A stretch of DNA of 12,091 nt from JBEKYH01 sp049511115 (GCA_049511115.1 JBEKYH010000107.1:1-12091); one strand, 5' to 3'. Numbered from the stretch's first letter, positions 1-8,576 are shown. The notes: generated from the sequence alone by a model not told the origin. Translations and numbers: made by a program.

Positions 1-819
1 GCCGGCTATGCGCTGCAGATACCGCAGGTCGCCGCCAGCGGATTGACCGGCTCACGCACGGGACGGCGCGCCGGCAGCTCAATCGATTTTCAGGATTATC
101 GCGAATACCAGCCCGGCGACGACCTGCGATTCATCGACTGGGGCATTTACGCCCGCTCTGACCGGCTGGCCGTGAAGCTGTTCCGTGAGGAGGTCATTCC
201 GCACCTGGACCTCATCCTCGACGGCTCGCGATCCATGAACCTGGACGGCACGGGCAAGGCAAAGGCCGCGGCGCAGCTTGCCGGCCTGCTCGCCACCGCC
301 GCCGCCAACGCGCAGTGCACCCACGCGGTCTGGCTTTCGGGCGAGGGTTTTCAACGCCTCCCTAACGACACCCTGCGCCCCTCCGCCTGGGAAAAGCTGC
401 AACTGGACAGCCGCCGCACGCCTGAGCAGTCGCTGCAAATCCTGCCGCCGCGATTCCGCCGGCTGGGGATGCGCGTTTTTATCAGCGACCTCCTCTGGCC
501 CGGCGACCCGCAGGCGGTCCTGCGGCAACTGCGCCAGGGGGCGGCGGCCCTGTTCGTCATTCAGTTGCTGGCCCGCGAGGATGCTTCTCCGCCCGAGCAC
601 GGCAACCTGCGCGTCACCGACAGCGAGACCGGCGAGGAATTCGAGATCTACATCGATTCGGAAGTCGCGCGCACCTACGCCGAAAACCTGGCCCGATGGC
701 AGCAGTCCTGGAGCGACGCCTGCCGGCAATGCGGGGCGCAGATGACCACCCTCATCGCCGAGGATTTGGAAAATTCGCTCACTGAATTGCAGTCCGTCCA
801 ACTGTTGGCCCCGGGATGA
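1..819 (+). CDS. DUF58 domain protein, 5'-truncated
   Basis: The frame is open from base 1, so the true start lies left of the window; the TTG at 43 is only an internal codon. The 272 visible residues carry the DUF58 signature at about residues 19-48: a GRRAGSS stretch, DYREY, then PGDDLRFIDW. A VWA-like core follows, with a DGSRS metal-site-like motif at bases 220-234. DUF58 proteins usually have around 300 residues, so only a few dozen residues are missing. Family members sit in operons with MoxR AAA+ ATPases and VWA membrane proteins and are poorly understood; a role in chaperone-like maturation or cell-envelope processes is proposed. The stop overlaps the next start (ATGA at 816-819), indicating translational coupling. 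No membrane segment is seen. The family call is secure; the cellular role is not known. Confidence 0.93.
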   Translation, partial: AGYALQIPQVAASGLTGSRTGRRAGSSIDFQDYREYQPGDDLRFIDWGIYARSDRLAVKLFREEVIPHLDLILDGSRSMNLDGTGKAKAAAQLAGLLATAAANAQCTHAVWLSGEGFQRLPNDTLRPSAWEKLQLDSRRTPEQSLQILPPRFRRLGMRVFISDLLWPGDPQAVLRQLRQGAAALFVIQLLAREDASPPEHGNLRVTDSETGEEFEIYIDSEVARTYAENLARWQQSWSDACRQCGAQMTTLIAEDLENSLTELQSVQLLAPG

Positions 820-2579
820 TCCCCCTCCTCACCTATCCGCTCGCGCTCTTCGCGCTGGCCACGCTGCCGGCGCTGGCGGCAATCTACCTGCTGCGGAACC
901 GCTTCCGCCGCCGCACGGTTTCCAGCCTGGTCCTCTGGCGCTTTCAGGTTCAATCCAAGGCCGGTGGGGCCAACATTCACCGCCTGCAGGTGCCGCTGCT
1001 GTTTCTGCTGGAACTGGCGGCTTTGGCGCTGCTGGCCGCCGCGGCGGCGGGGCCGCAATGGAAATTGCCCCAATCCCGGCGCCCGCTCATCGTCGTGCTG
1101 GATGACTCTTTTTCCATGCGCGCCGTTAGCGGCGGCGTTTCCGCACGCGGCCGCGCCGAGAATTATCTTCAGGACCTCGTGGAAGCGCAGGCGCCCCCCT
1201 CGACGCGCTTCATTCTTGCCGGGACCGGAGCGTATTCGCTGCAAGACTCCGCCAAAACCTGGCCGCGGATGCATGACCTCCTGGGCCAATGGCAATGCTG
1301 GTCTCCCGATGCGGCGATCGATGCGGCGATCGCGCTGGCCGGCGAAATGGGCCACAATCAGGCCAACATCCTGATTCTGACCGACCACAAACCGCCTTCG
1401 GGAGATTTCACCAGCAATCGGATTGAGTGGCATGCGTTCGGCGAAGCGCTGGATAATTTCGCGATCGTCAACGCTTCGCGCACGACGCTGGGAGATCAGG
1501 ACCGCTGCCTGATCGAAGTCGCCAATTTCTCCGCGCAGTCGCGCGCGGTGCGATTGGTGGTGGAGGCCGGCGCCGCTTCGCCTCAGGCTTCGATCCTTTC
1601 CATCGGTCCCCGCCAGCGCCAGCGCGTGATCTTTAATATTCCCGCGTCCGCCGCGGTGCTGCGCGCCAGCCTCGAAGCCCCCGCCGGCTCCGACGCGCTG
1701 GACGTGGACAACCAGATCCAACTGCTTCCTCCGATTCGCAGGCGCGTGCGCGTCCAGGTCTCATTGGCCGACGAGAAACTGCGCGCGCTGGCCGAGCGCA
1801 CGCTCGACGCAACCGGGCTGCGGGCCGCGATCTCCTCCGATCCACAGCTCCTGATCCACGACTCCTCCTCCCCCCCCGCCGGCGACTGCTGGAATCTGCA
1901 ATGGATCGGGGCGGGCGGCGCGAGCGCGTTCGTCGGGCCGTTTGTCATCGACGCGTCGCATCCGCTTTGCCGCGGCGTCGGGCTGGAGGGAGCCATCTGG
2001 GCCGGCGCGGCCGCGGCCAATTCTCCCGGCGATGTTCCCGTGATTCTCGCCGGCAATACGCCGCTTCTTACCGTCCGGCAAGACGCACAGGAACGGAAGC
2101 TTCTCACCCTGAACTTCAACCCGGAACTTTCAACGCTGCAAAACACGCCGGACTGGCCCATTCTGTTTTGGAACCTGCTGCAATGGCGCGCCGACGAAAT
2201 GCCCGGCCTCAAGGAAAGCAACGCGCGCCTCGGCGCCGAAGTGATTCTGAAGACTGCCGGCCAGGCCGTTCAGATCACACAACCCGACGGCGCGACCAGG
2301 TCATTCGCGGGAACCGGCGGTGAACTGGCGCTGCCAACGCCGGCGCCGGGGATTTACACCGTCAACATGGGCCGGACCAGCAGTCCGTTTTCCGTCAATC
2401 TTCTCTCCGCCGACGAATCCGATCTCTCGGCCTGTGCCAGCGGCCATTGGGGCGCATGGGGCGAAGCGGCCGAGGTGCGGCTGGAAGAAACTTCCGTCGT
2501 CTGGATCTTCGGGCTGCTGGCCCTGGCGATGCTCTGGACCCATTTGCTTTTGCTGGCCGGCGGAAAGGGCGGGCGTTAA
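816..2579 (+). CDS. BatA-like membrane protein with VWA fold
   Basis: A 587-residue protein beginning at the ATG that overlaps the DUF58 stop codon. Residues about 4-26 and 57-79 are hydrophobic helices separated by a basic stretch (LRNRFRRRT), the arrangement of the BatA N-terminal domain. A VWA domain follows with a complete DxSxS metal-site motif, D96-x-S98-x-S100, and a later TD pair at 189-190. The long middle part resembles beta-rich extracytoplasmic regions of this group. A last transmembrane helix lies at about residues 561-580, ending in a short basic tail. The topology suggests the bulk is outside the cytoplasmic membrane, anchored at both ends. It is the second gene of the operon, coupled to DUF58 upstream and to the double-VWA gene downstream. 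No obvious Shine-Dalgarno precedes it, consistent with coupled translation. The substrate or partner is not deducible. Confidence 0.9.
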   Translation: MIPLLTYPLALFALATLPALAAIYLLRNRFRRRTVSSLVLWRFQVQSKAGGANIHRLQVPLLFLLELAALALLAAAAAGPQWKLPQSRRPLIVVLDDSFSMRAVSGGVSARGRAENYLQDLVEAQAPPSTRFILAGTGAYSLQDSAKTWPRMHDLLGQWQCWSPDAAIDAAIALAGEMGHNQANILILTDHKPPSGDFTSNRIEWHAFGEALDNFAIVNASRTTLGDQDRCLIEVANFSAQSRAVRLVVEAGAASPQASILSIGPRQRQRVIFNIPASAAVLRASLEAPAGSDALDVDNQIQLLPPIRRRVRVQVSLADEKLRALAERTLDATGLRAAISSDPQLLIHDSSSPPAGDCWNLQWIGAGGASAFVGPFVIDASHPLCRGVGLEGAIWAGAAAANSPGDVPVILAGNTPLLTVRQDAQERKLLTLNFNPELSTLQNTPDWPILFWNLLQWRADEMPGLKESNARLGAEVILKTAGQAVQITQPDGATRSFAGTGGELALPTPAPGIYTVNMGRTSSPFSVNLLSADESDLSACASGHWGAWGEAAEVRLEETSVVWIFGLLALAMLWTHLLLLAGGKGGR

Positions 2580-5422
2580 TGGTCGTGCTCTTTCAACCGG
2601 TCTGGCTTCTGCTGCTCGTGCCGCTGGCGCTGATCTGGTTCGTGTGGCGGCTGCCTAATCGTCTCTTGCAGTGCCTGCGCGCCGCCGTCCTTCTTTGCAT
2701 CGTTTTCTCGCTGGCCCAGTTGGCGATCCGGCGTCCCGACCGCTCCGGCGCCGTCATCGTCGTCGCCGACCGCAGCGCCTCCATGCCGCCGGCCTCCGAC
2801 GCCTCGGAAATGGAGATCATCGGCCTGCTTGGCAAATCAATGGCCCCGCGCGACCAGCTCGGGGTGGTTTCGTTCGGCCTCGAGGCGGCGGTCGAGCAGT
2901 CTCCCCAGCATACCGATTTCGCGGGATTCGCCGCCGACGTCGGCGTCGATCATTCCAGTCTCAACGACGCCATTGAAGCGGCGCTCTCCCTGATTCCCCC
3001 TGATGGCGGCGGGCGCATCCTCGTTCTCTCCGACGGCAAATGGACCGGAGAAGACCCGGCAGTCGCCGCGGCGCGCGCCGCCGGCCGCGGCGTTGCCATT
3101 GACTACCGCCGCCTCACCCGGCCGGAGGTTGACGACGTCGCCATTCAGAGTTTTCAGGCTCCGCAATCCGTCCTTCCCGACGAAGGGTTCATCCTCAACG
3201 GCTGGGTGCGGGCCCCGGCCGACCAGGAGATCCAGTATCAACTGCGGCGCGGCGACGTCATCATCTCCTCGGGCAGCAAACAGGTCACCGCCGGATTGAC
3301 CCGGTTGATGTTCCGCGACCGGGCGACCACGTCGGGCGTGAACGAATACACGCTCACCGTCCAGGGCCGCGGGGATGATCCGGTTCCGGAAAACAATTCC
3401 GCCAGAACCCTGGTCAGCGTCGATGGCGCAAAGCCCGTGCTGGTCGTGTCCGAGGCCGGCGACGACTCGGGGCTGGTGAAATTGCTGCGCGACGGCGGGG
3501 TGCAGGTGATCGGCAAGACGCCGGGCCAATGCCAGTGGTCGCTCGAAATTTTGACGCGGTATTCCGGCGTGATAATCGAAAACGTGCCGGCCGGCGAAGT
3601 CACCATGAACGGCATGGAAACGCTGGCCGACTGGGTCGAAACCACCGGGACGGGCCTGGCCATGACCGGCGGGCAGAAGGCTTACGGGCCCGGCGGCTAT
3701 TTCAAGTCGCCGCTGGAACGCGTGCTGCCGGTGTCGATGGAACTCCGCCGCGAGCACCGCAAGCTGGATGTTGCCGTCGTCGTTGCCCTCGACAGGTCGG
3801 GCAGCATGGCCATGCCCGCCGGCGGCGGCCGCGAGAAGATCGACCTGGCCGACCTGGGCACCGTGCAGGTGCTCGATCTCCTCTCCCCCTCGGACGAATT
3901 CGGCGTGTTCGCCGTGGACACCGAGGCGCATGAAATCGTCCCCCTCGACACCGTCGAAAACAACCGGGCATATCGCGACAAAATCCTCAAGATTGATTCC
4001 GAGGGCGGCGGCATTTACATCTACGAGGCGCTGGTGGCCTCTGCCCGGATGATCGAAAAGGCCAAGGCCCAGACCAAGCACATCATTCTTTTCTCTGACG
4101 CCGCCGACGCCGAACAATCGGCGCACTACGAGGAGATCGTCGGCAAGCTGCGCGACGCCGGCGTAACCGTCAGTGTCGTCGGCCTGGGCACGGCGCATGA
4201 TTCCGACGCCGATATGCTCAAGGACCTGGCCCGGCGCGGCGGCGGCGAGTGCTATTTCAGCGACAATCCCGACGAAATCCCGCGCATCTTCGCGCAGGAT
4301 ACTTTTACCATCGCGCGCAGCGCCTTCGTCGATCAGGCGACGCCCTTTTCGGTGACGGCCGGGTATTCAGTGCTTGGCGCGCCGCTGGCCTCGGCCCCGC
4401 CGGCATTGGGCGGATACGATCTCTGCTACCTGCGCCCCCAGGCGAACCTCGCCGCCGTCACGCGCGATGACTACCAGGCGCCGGTGGTCGCGTCGTGGAA
4501 CGCCGGCAACGGCCGCGTGCTCTGCTTCTTGGGCGAGGCCGACGGAAAGTACAGCGGCGATCTCGCCAGGTGGAAGCAGGCCGGCGAGTTTTACGCCACA
4601 TTGGCGCGCTGGGTCGCGGGCAAACGCCGCTCGCTTCCCGACGACATGATGCTGACGCAGGAGGTCCGCGACGGCGTCTGCGTTGTGCAGTTGCATCTCG
4701 ACCCCAGCCGCAAGGCCGAGCCGTTCTCGAATCTGCCGCGCCTGCAAACCCTCCACGGGCTGCCGGGCGAATCGCCGGGCAAGGAGTCGGCCGCCTTGCA
4801 ATGGAAGGACGCGGACCTGCTCGAAGCGGACCTGCCCATCTCCGGGCGCGAAACGATGTTGAATACGGTGTCGGTCCCAGGGCAGCAGCCGGTAACGCTG
4901 CCGCCGGTATGCTTGCCCTATTCGCCGGAGTTTGCCCCCGAGCAACCCGGCCGCGGCGAGGCCGCCCTGGAACAAATCGCCGCCACCACCGGCGGAAAGG
5001 AACGCGCCGAGATTCCGCAAATGTGGAGCGCGCTGCCGGTCGTCTCGCGTTACGTCGAACTCGCTCCCTGGCTGCTGGTCGGCGCGGCGATCCTCTTCCT
5101 GATGGAGATTCTCGAGCGCCGCACCGGATTCATATCGAGCCTCCTTTGGCACAAGCCCGCACTCGCACGGAGCGACACCGGCCCTGCGCTTGCCTCCGCG
5201 GGTTTTTCTCGCAGGCGGCTGTCTTTTGGGTCATTTGGCCGCAAATCCCACAATAAACCGGGCGCCCCGGCAAACCCGGCGCTCGCCAAAAGCGCGGCGG
5301 CCGCGAAGAAAATCGCGGCGCGCTCCTCCGCCATGGAGGCGCCGCAATCCGCGACAATGGATGCGTTGCGCAAGGCAAAGGAACGAGCCAGCCGACGATC
5401 GGAGAAGGAAGAAAACGCTTGA
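2579..5422 (+). CDS. Membrane protein with two VWA domains and a GATase-like segment
   Basis: The start is taken at ATG 2579, which shares bases with the preceding stop (TAATG) and follows a GGAAAGGG ribosome-binding site; a longer in-frame extension from 2447 would lie inside the upstream gene. The product has 947 residues. Helices at about 4-23 and 33-50 resemble the N-terminus of the previous protein. The first VWA domain has D64-x-S66-x-S68 and SDG at 151-153. A segment near 285-385 ends in GGQKAYGPGGYF and matches the glutamine-amidotransferase-like fold common in such proteins. The second VWA domain has DRSGSM at 405-410 and SDA at 506-508. A transmembrane helix near 822-840 is followed by a long basic Ala/Lys/Arg tail ending in an LRKAKERASRRS motif. 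Both metal sites look intact. Likely a membrane partner of the MoxR/DUF58 system; its function is unknown. Confidence 0.9.
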   Translation: MVVLFQPVWLLLLVPLALIWFVWRLPNRLLQCLRAAVLLCIVFSLAQLAIRRPDRSGAVIVVADRSASMPPASDASEMEIIGLLGKSMAPRDQLGVVSFGLEAAVEQSPQHTDFAGFAADVGVDHSSLNDAIEAALSLIPPDGGGRILVLSDGKWTGEDPAVAAARAAGRGVAIDYRRLTRPEVDDVAIQSFQAPQSVLPDEGFILNGWVRAPADQEIQYQLRRGDVIISSGSKQVTAGLTRLMFRDRATTSGVNEYTLTVQGRGDDPVPENNSARTLVSVDGAKPVLVVSEAGDDSGLVKLLRDGGVQVIGKTPGQCQWSLEILTRYSGVIIENVPAGEVTMNGMETLADWVETTGTGLAMTGGQKAYGPGGYFKSPLERVLPVSMELRREHRKLDVAVVVALDRSGSMAMPAGGGREKIDLADLGTVQVLDLLSPSDEFGVFAVDTEAHEIVPLDTVENNRAYRDKILKIDSEGGGIYIYEALVASARMIEKAKAQTKHIILFSDAADAEQSAHYEEIVGKLRDAGVTVSVVGLGTAHDSDADMLKDLARRGGGECYFSDNPDEIPRIFAQDTFTIARSAFVDQATPFSVTAGYSVLGAPLASAPPALGGYDLCYLRPQANLAAVTRDDYQAPVVASWNAGNGRVLCFLGEADGKYSGDLARWKQAGEFYATLARWVAGKRRSLPDDMMLTQEVRDGVCVVQLHLDPSRKAEPFSNLPRLQTLHGLPGESPGKESAALQWKDADLLEADLPISGRETMLNTVSVPGQQPVTLPPVCLPYSPEFAPEQPGRGEAALEQIAATTGGKERAEIPQMWSALPVVSRYVELAPWLLVGAAILFLMEILERRTGFISSLLWHKPALARSDTGPALASAGFSRRRLSFGSFGRKSHNKPGAPANPALAKSAAAAKKIAARSSAMEAPQSATMDALRKAKERASRRSEKEENA

Positions 5423-5470
5423 CGGACTTGGGGTATGCCTAACCACGCATTCGGCTGGCTTTACAGCCAA

Positions 5471-5544
5471 TGGGCCGTACAGGGCTCGAACCTGTGACCT
5501 CCTCCTTGTAAGGGAGGCGCTCTGGCCAACTGAGCTAACGGCCC
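5471..5544 (-). tRNA. tRNA-Val (anticodon UAC)
   Basis: Read on the minus strand, 74 bases fold as a full cloverleaf. The acceptor stem is GGGCCGT/ACGGCCC, the D stem GCTC/GAGC, the anticodon stem CCTCC/GGAGG with loop CTTACAA (anticodon TAC), and the T stem ACAGG/CCTGT with loop TTCGAGC. The discriminator base is A. The bases after it are TTG, so the CCA tail is not encoded and must be added by nucleotidyltransferase. It lies antisense to, and between, two plus-strand operons. Apparent protein frames across this segment are artefacts. Confidence 0.97.
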
Positions 5545-5655
5545 GAATCTGCGGCTTTAAGGGTAAGCCGAGGGGAGCAAAAAGGGAAGGCCGGCCGGCG
5601 AATCGACACGGCCCGTCGTGCGCGCCTGATTTACTGGACATCCTTTCAGTTTCCA

Positions 5656-5684
5656 TTGCGACTCCTTTGTGACATGCCTAGGTT
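5656..5684 (+). promoter_or_regulatory. Possible promoter of the encapsulin operon
   Basis: TTGCGA at 5656-5661 and TAGGTT at 5679-5684 are separated by 17 bases and lie about 60 bases before the encapsulin start. They match the sigma-70 boxes only partly (4 and 3 of 6), so this is a weak prediction based on spacing and position. No clear operator or riboswitch was recognised in the 200 bases between the tRNA and the gene. Confidence 0.22.
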
Positions 5685-5744
5685 GCGCGTTGGCTCTTGG
5701 CCTCGTTGAGATGCGCCGGAGTTCGTTGGCAAAGGAGACTTTTC

Positions 5745-6686
5745 ATGGCAGAAACCGGAACAGCACCGCATACGCTTGGCGAACGCGCGGCATTTCAGCT
5801 TGCCAACGTCACCAAGACGCCGCCGCAGTATGGCGCCATTACGCCGCGATGGCTGGTTCGATTTCTCGATTGGAAACCGTTGGAAGCCGGCACGCTCCGA
5901 GTCAATCGCGTCGTGGACGAAAAGTCGGTTGAAGTCGTCTGCGATCAGAAGGACGAACAGGCTCTTCCCGAATCGTTCGTCAATTACGAGGAAAAGCCCC
6001 GCGAGTACACGCTCAACTCGATTTCCTCCGTCCTCGATGTTCACACGAAAATCTCCGACCTATTCAGCAACCCGTTTGATCAGATCAAAGAACAAATCCG
6101 CCTGACGATCGAAACGGTAAAGGAACGGCAGGAGAGCGAACTGCTGAACAACAGCGGCTACGGCCTTTTGAATAACGTCCCCGAATCTCAGCGCGTCAAG
6201 GCTCGCTCCGGCGCACCCACGCCCGATGATCTGGACGAATTGCTTACAAAAGTCTGGAAGGAGCCGTCATTTTTCCTGGCCCACCCCCGCGCCATCGCGG
6301 CCTTTGGACGCGAATGCACCCGCCGCGGCGTGCCGCCGCCAACGGTGACATTGTTCGGCACGCCGTTCCTTACCTGGCGCGGCGTTCCGCTGGTTCCCAC
6401 CGACAAGATTCATGTCGATGGAAAAACCAACCCCACCAAGCCCGGCGGCAAGACCAGCATTTTGCTTCTCCGCGTCGGCGAAAAGAAGCAGGGAGTCATC
6501 GGCCTGTTCCAACCGGGCCTGCCCGGCGAGCAAACGCCGGGACTTTCGGTGCGTTTCATGGGAATCAGTCGCAAGTCGATCGGCTCGTATCTGATTTCCC
6601 TCTACTGCTCCGCCGCAGTGTTGACCGATGACGCGATTGCCATCTTAGAGCAGGTCGAAGTGGGGACCTATCATGAGTACAAGTGA
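5745..6686 (+). CDS. srpI: Family 2A encapsulin shell protein (SrpI/MMPI-like)
   Basis: A 313-residue protein with an HK97-type capsid fold by family. The start is ATG 5745, seven bases after an AAAGGAGA ribosome-binding site; a longer TTG start at 5697 lacks one. Family landmarks are QLANVTKT at 18-25, ITPRWLVRFLDW at 32-43, REYTLNSISSVLDVHTKISDL at about 86-106, KERQESELLN at 126-135, GAPTPDDLDELL at 156-167, FFLAHPRAIAAFGRECTRRG at 176-195, WRGVPLVP at 211-218 and LSVRFMGI at 267-274. There is no cyclic-nucleotide-binding domain, which places it in family 2A rather than 2B. Characterised members form icosahedral shells of about 60 subunits that enclose a cysteine desulfurase; in Acinetobacter baumannii the shell holds elemental sulfur, and cyanobacterial SrpI is induced by sulfur starvation. 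A Gly/Pro/Lys-rich loop at about 224-236 seems longer than usual. The next gene is the expected cargo. Confidence 0.97.
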   Translation: MAETGTAPHTLGERAAFQLANVTKTPPQYGAITPRWLVRFLDWKPLEAGTLRVNRVVDEKSVEVVCDQKDEQALPESFVNYEEKPREYTLNSISSVLDVHTKISDLFSNPFDQIKEQIRLTIETVKERQESELLNNSGYGLLNNVPESQRVKARSGAPTPDDLDELLTKVWKEPSFFLAHPRAIAAFGRECTRRGVPPPTVTLFGTPFLTWRGVPLVPTDKIHVDGKTNPTKPGGKTSILLLRVGEKKQGVIGLFQPGLPGEQTPGLSVRFMGISRKSIGSYLISLYCSAAVLTDDAIAILEQVEVGTYHEYK

Positions 6687-8559
6687 TTTTCCTGACGGAG
6701 TCACCGAACTGATCCCGCACGCGGCATCCGGCGGATTGCCGAGCGCGGCGACGATCGCCAAGCTGGCCAATGATTTCTTCAAGGATGTTCCCGTGGATGA
6801 GCAGGCGATGGCGCCCGTAATGGCCGATGCGCAGGGCCTTAGTCTTCCGACCGAGGAGCAGCTTCGATCGCTGCCTTCCACGCTGAACCTTGCAGAGCAA
6901 GCGGCGAAGCCTGCCCAGTCCGCAGTGACTGTGCCGGGAATTCCCGGCGGTCTATCGGCAGGCGATTTTTCGATCCCCGCCAACTTTTCGTTTCTCAACG
7001 ATGCGCGCGGGATTTTTGTGAATCCCGTTCCGGCGACAAACCCGATTCCGGCCGCAGCGACGACCCAAAAGATCCCATATGAAACTGAGCTTGGCGATCT
7101 TCCAACCTTCTTGCCCGGGTCAAAATCGCCTCGCATTTCCACGTCGGCCGCCGACCTGGCTGACCCGCAAATCCCCGGAGTCTCCCAGCGCGACTTTGAT
7201 CCAACTCGCCTTGGGTCGTTTGGCTTTCTCGATGAAGCGAAGTCGCTGGACGTCGCCAACTCGTCGCAAATCGCGGGGCCGATTCCTTCCGCGTTGGGCG
7301 GGTCTTCATTTTCCGACCTTTCCAGCGTGCCGTTTGATGTGAACGCCATTCGCCGTGACTTCCCAATCCTTCAGGAGAAGATCAACGGCCGCCAGCTTGT
7401 CTGGCTCGACAACGCCGCGACGACGCACAAGCCGCGATCGGTGATTGACCGGCTGTCGTTTTTCTACGCCCACGAAAACTCCAACATCCATCGCGCCGCG
7501 CATACGCTGGCCGCGCGAGCGACCGACGCCTACGAAGGCGCGCGTGAAAAGGTCCGGCGATTCCTCAACGCCTCCGATTCGCGTGAGATTATTTTCATCC
7601 GGGGAGCGACAGAGGCCATCAATCTCGTCGCCCAGAGCTGGGGCCGAAGAAATATTCAGAAGGATGATGAAATTGTCATCACCTGGCTTGAGCACCACGC
7701 CAATATCGTGCCCTGGCAGATGCTCTGCGCGGAAAAGGGAGCCAAGCTTCGGGTTGCGCCGGTGGACAACAGCGGCCAGGTTCTTCTGGACGAATACGAG
7801 AAGCTCCTGAACAATCGCACGCGCCTGGTGGCTTTCGCCCACGTTTCCAATGCGCTGGGGACAATCACCCCGGTCGAGGAAATGATCGCCGCCGCCCATC
7901 GCCATGGCGCCAAGGTTCTGGTGGATGGCGCCCAGGCCGTCTCACATTTGCGTGTGGATGTTCAGGCGTTCGACTGCGACTTTTACGTCTTCTCCGGCCA
8001 CAAGGTCTTCGCGCCCACAGGCATCGGCGTGGTCTACGGAAAATCCGACGTGCTCAACGCCACGCCACCCTGGCAAGGAGGCGGCAATATGATCACGGAC
8101 GTCACTTTCGAAAAGACCGTCTACCAGACGCCGCCCGGGCGTTTCGAGGCCGGCACCGGCAGCATCGGCGATGCCGTCGGCTTGGGCGCGGCGATCGATT
8201 ATGTCGAACGCATCGGCATGGCCAACATCGCCCGCTATGAACATGATCTGCTGGTTTATGCCACCGAGGCCCTGCAGCGCATTCCCGGCCTTCGACTGAT
8301 CGGCGCCGCCGCGGAAAAAGCCAGTGTCCTATCCTTTGTGCTCGATGGTTTTCGCACGGAAGATGTTGGAGCCGCGTTAAATCGCGAAGGCATCGCCGTC
8401 CGCTCGGGCCATCATTGCGCTCAGCCCATTCTTCGCCGATTTGGTGTGGAAACCACGGTTCGTCCGTCGCTGGCTCTTTACAATACGTGCGAGGACGTTG
8501 ACGCCCTGGTCACCGCCATCTGGAATCTCAAGGGCGGCAGGCATCCGGCACTCACCTGA
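6673..8559 (+). CDS. Encapsulin-cargo cysteine desulfurase with N-terminal targeting region
   Basis: A 628-residue, PLP-dependent SufS-type (class II) cysteine desulfurase that converts L-cysteine to alanine and an enzyme-bound persulfide. The catalytic domain starts at about residue 221: DNAATTHKP at 246-254, EHHANIVPW at 340-348, VDGAQA at 417-422, the PLP lysine in SGHK (K444), and the catalytic cysteine in RSGHHCAQP (C582). All key residues are present. Residues 1-220 are absent from ordinary SufS, are rich in Pro, Ser, Ala and Gly, and are probably disordered; in family 2A systems this part directs the enzyme into the shell. It holds a helix-like LPSAATIAKLANDFF segment at 22-36 and a repeated IPG...DF...FxFL(N/D)(D/E)A unit at about 90-111 and 167-189. 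ATG 6673 overlaps the shell gene by 14 bases, so the two are co-translated. Not the housekeeping SUF enzyme: no suf genes are nearby. Confidence 0.96.
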   Translation: MSTSDFPDGVTELIPHAASGGLPSAATIAKLANDFFKDVPVDEQAMAPVMADAQGLSLPTEEQLRSLPSTLNLAEQAAKPAQSAVTVPGIPGGLSAGDFSIPANFSFLNDARGIFVNPVPATNPIPAAATTQKIPYETELGDLPTFLPGSKSPRISTSAADLADPQIPGVSQRDFDPTRLGSFGFLDEAKSLDVANSSQIAGPIPSALGGSSFSDLSSVPFDVNAIRRDFPILQEKINGRQLVWLDNAATTHKPRSVIDRLSFFYAHENSNIHRAAHTLAARATDAYEGAREKVRRFLNASDSREIIFIRGATEAINLVAQSWGRRNIQKDDEIVITWLEHHANIVPWQMLCAEKGAKLRVAPVDNSGQVLLDEYEKLLNNRTRLVAFAHVSNALGTITPVEEMIAAAHRHGAKVLVDGAQAVSHLRVDVQAFDCDFYVFSGHKVFAPTGIGVVYGKSDVLNATPPWQGGGNMITDVTFEKTVYQTPPGRFEAGTGSIGDAVGLGAAIDYVERIGMANIARYEHDLLVYATEALQRIPGLRLIGAAAEKASVLSFVLDGFRTEDVGAALNREGIAVRSGHHCAQPILRRFGVETTVRPSLALYNTCEDVDALVTAIWNLKGGRHPALT

Positions 8560-8576
8560 TACGCTTGTGTGATTGT

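Noticed and set aside
2447..2578. 44-codon N-terminal extension of the double-VWA gene
   Set aside because: It lies inside the upstream gene; ATG 2579 has a good ribosome-binding site and the usual TAATG coupling, and it begins with the expected membrane helix.
5456..5469. Small hairpin TGGCT-TTAC-AGCCA just after the tRNA-Val 3' end
   Set aside because: Only five pairs and no T-run on either side, so not a convincing terminator.
5552..5570. Hairpin CGGCTT...AAGCCG upstream of tRNA-Val
   Set aside because: Six pairs without a T-run and no match to a known regulatory RNA; likely chance.
5231..5656. Minus-strand reading frame of 141 codons across the tRNA
   Set aside because: It translates the tRNA-Val gene and the antisense of the VWA gene tail; the cloverleaf explains the segment.
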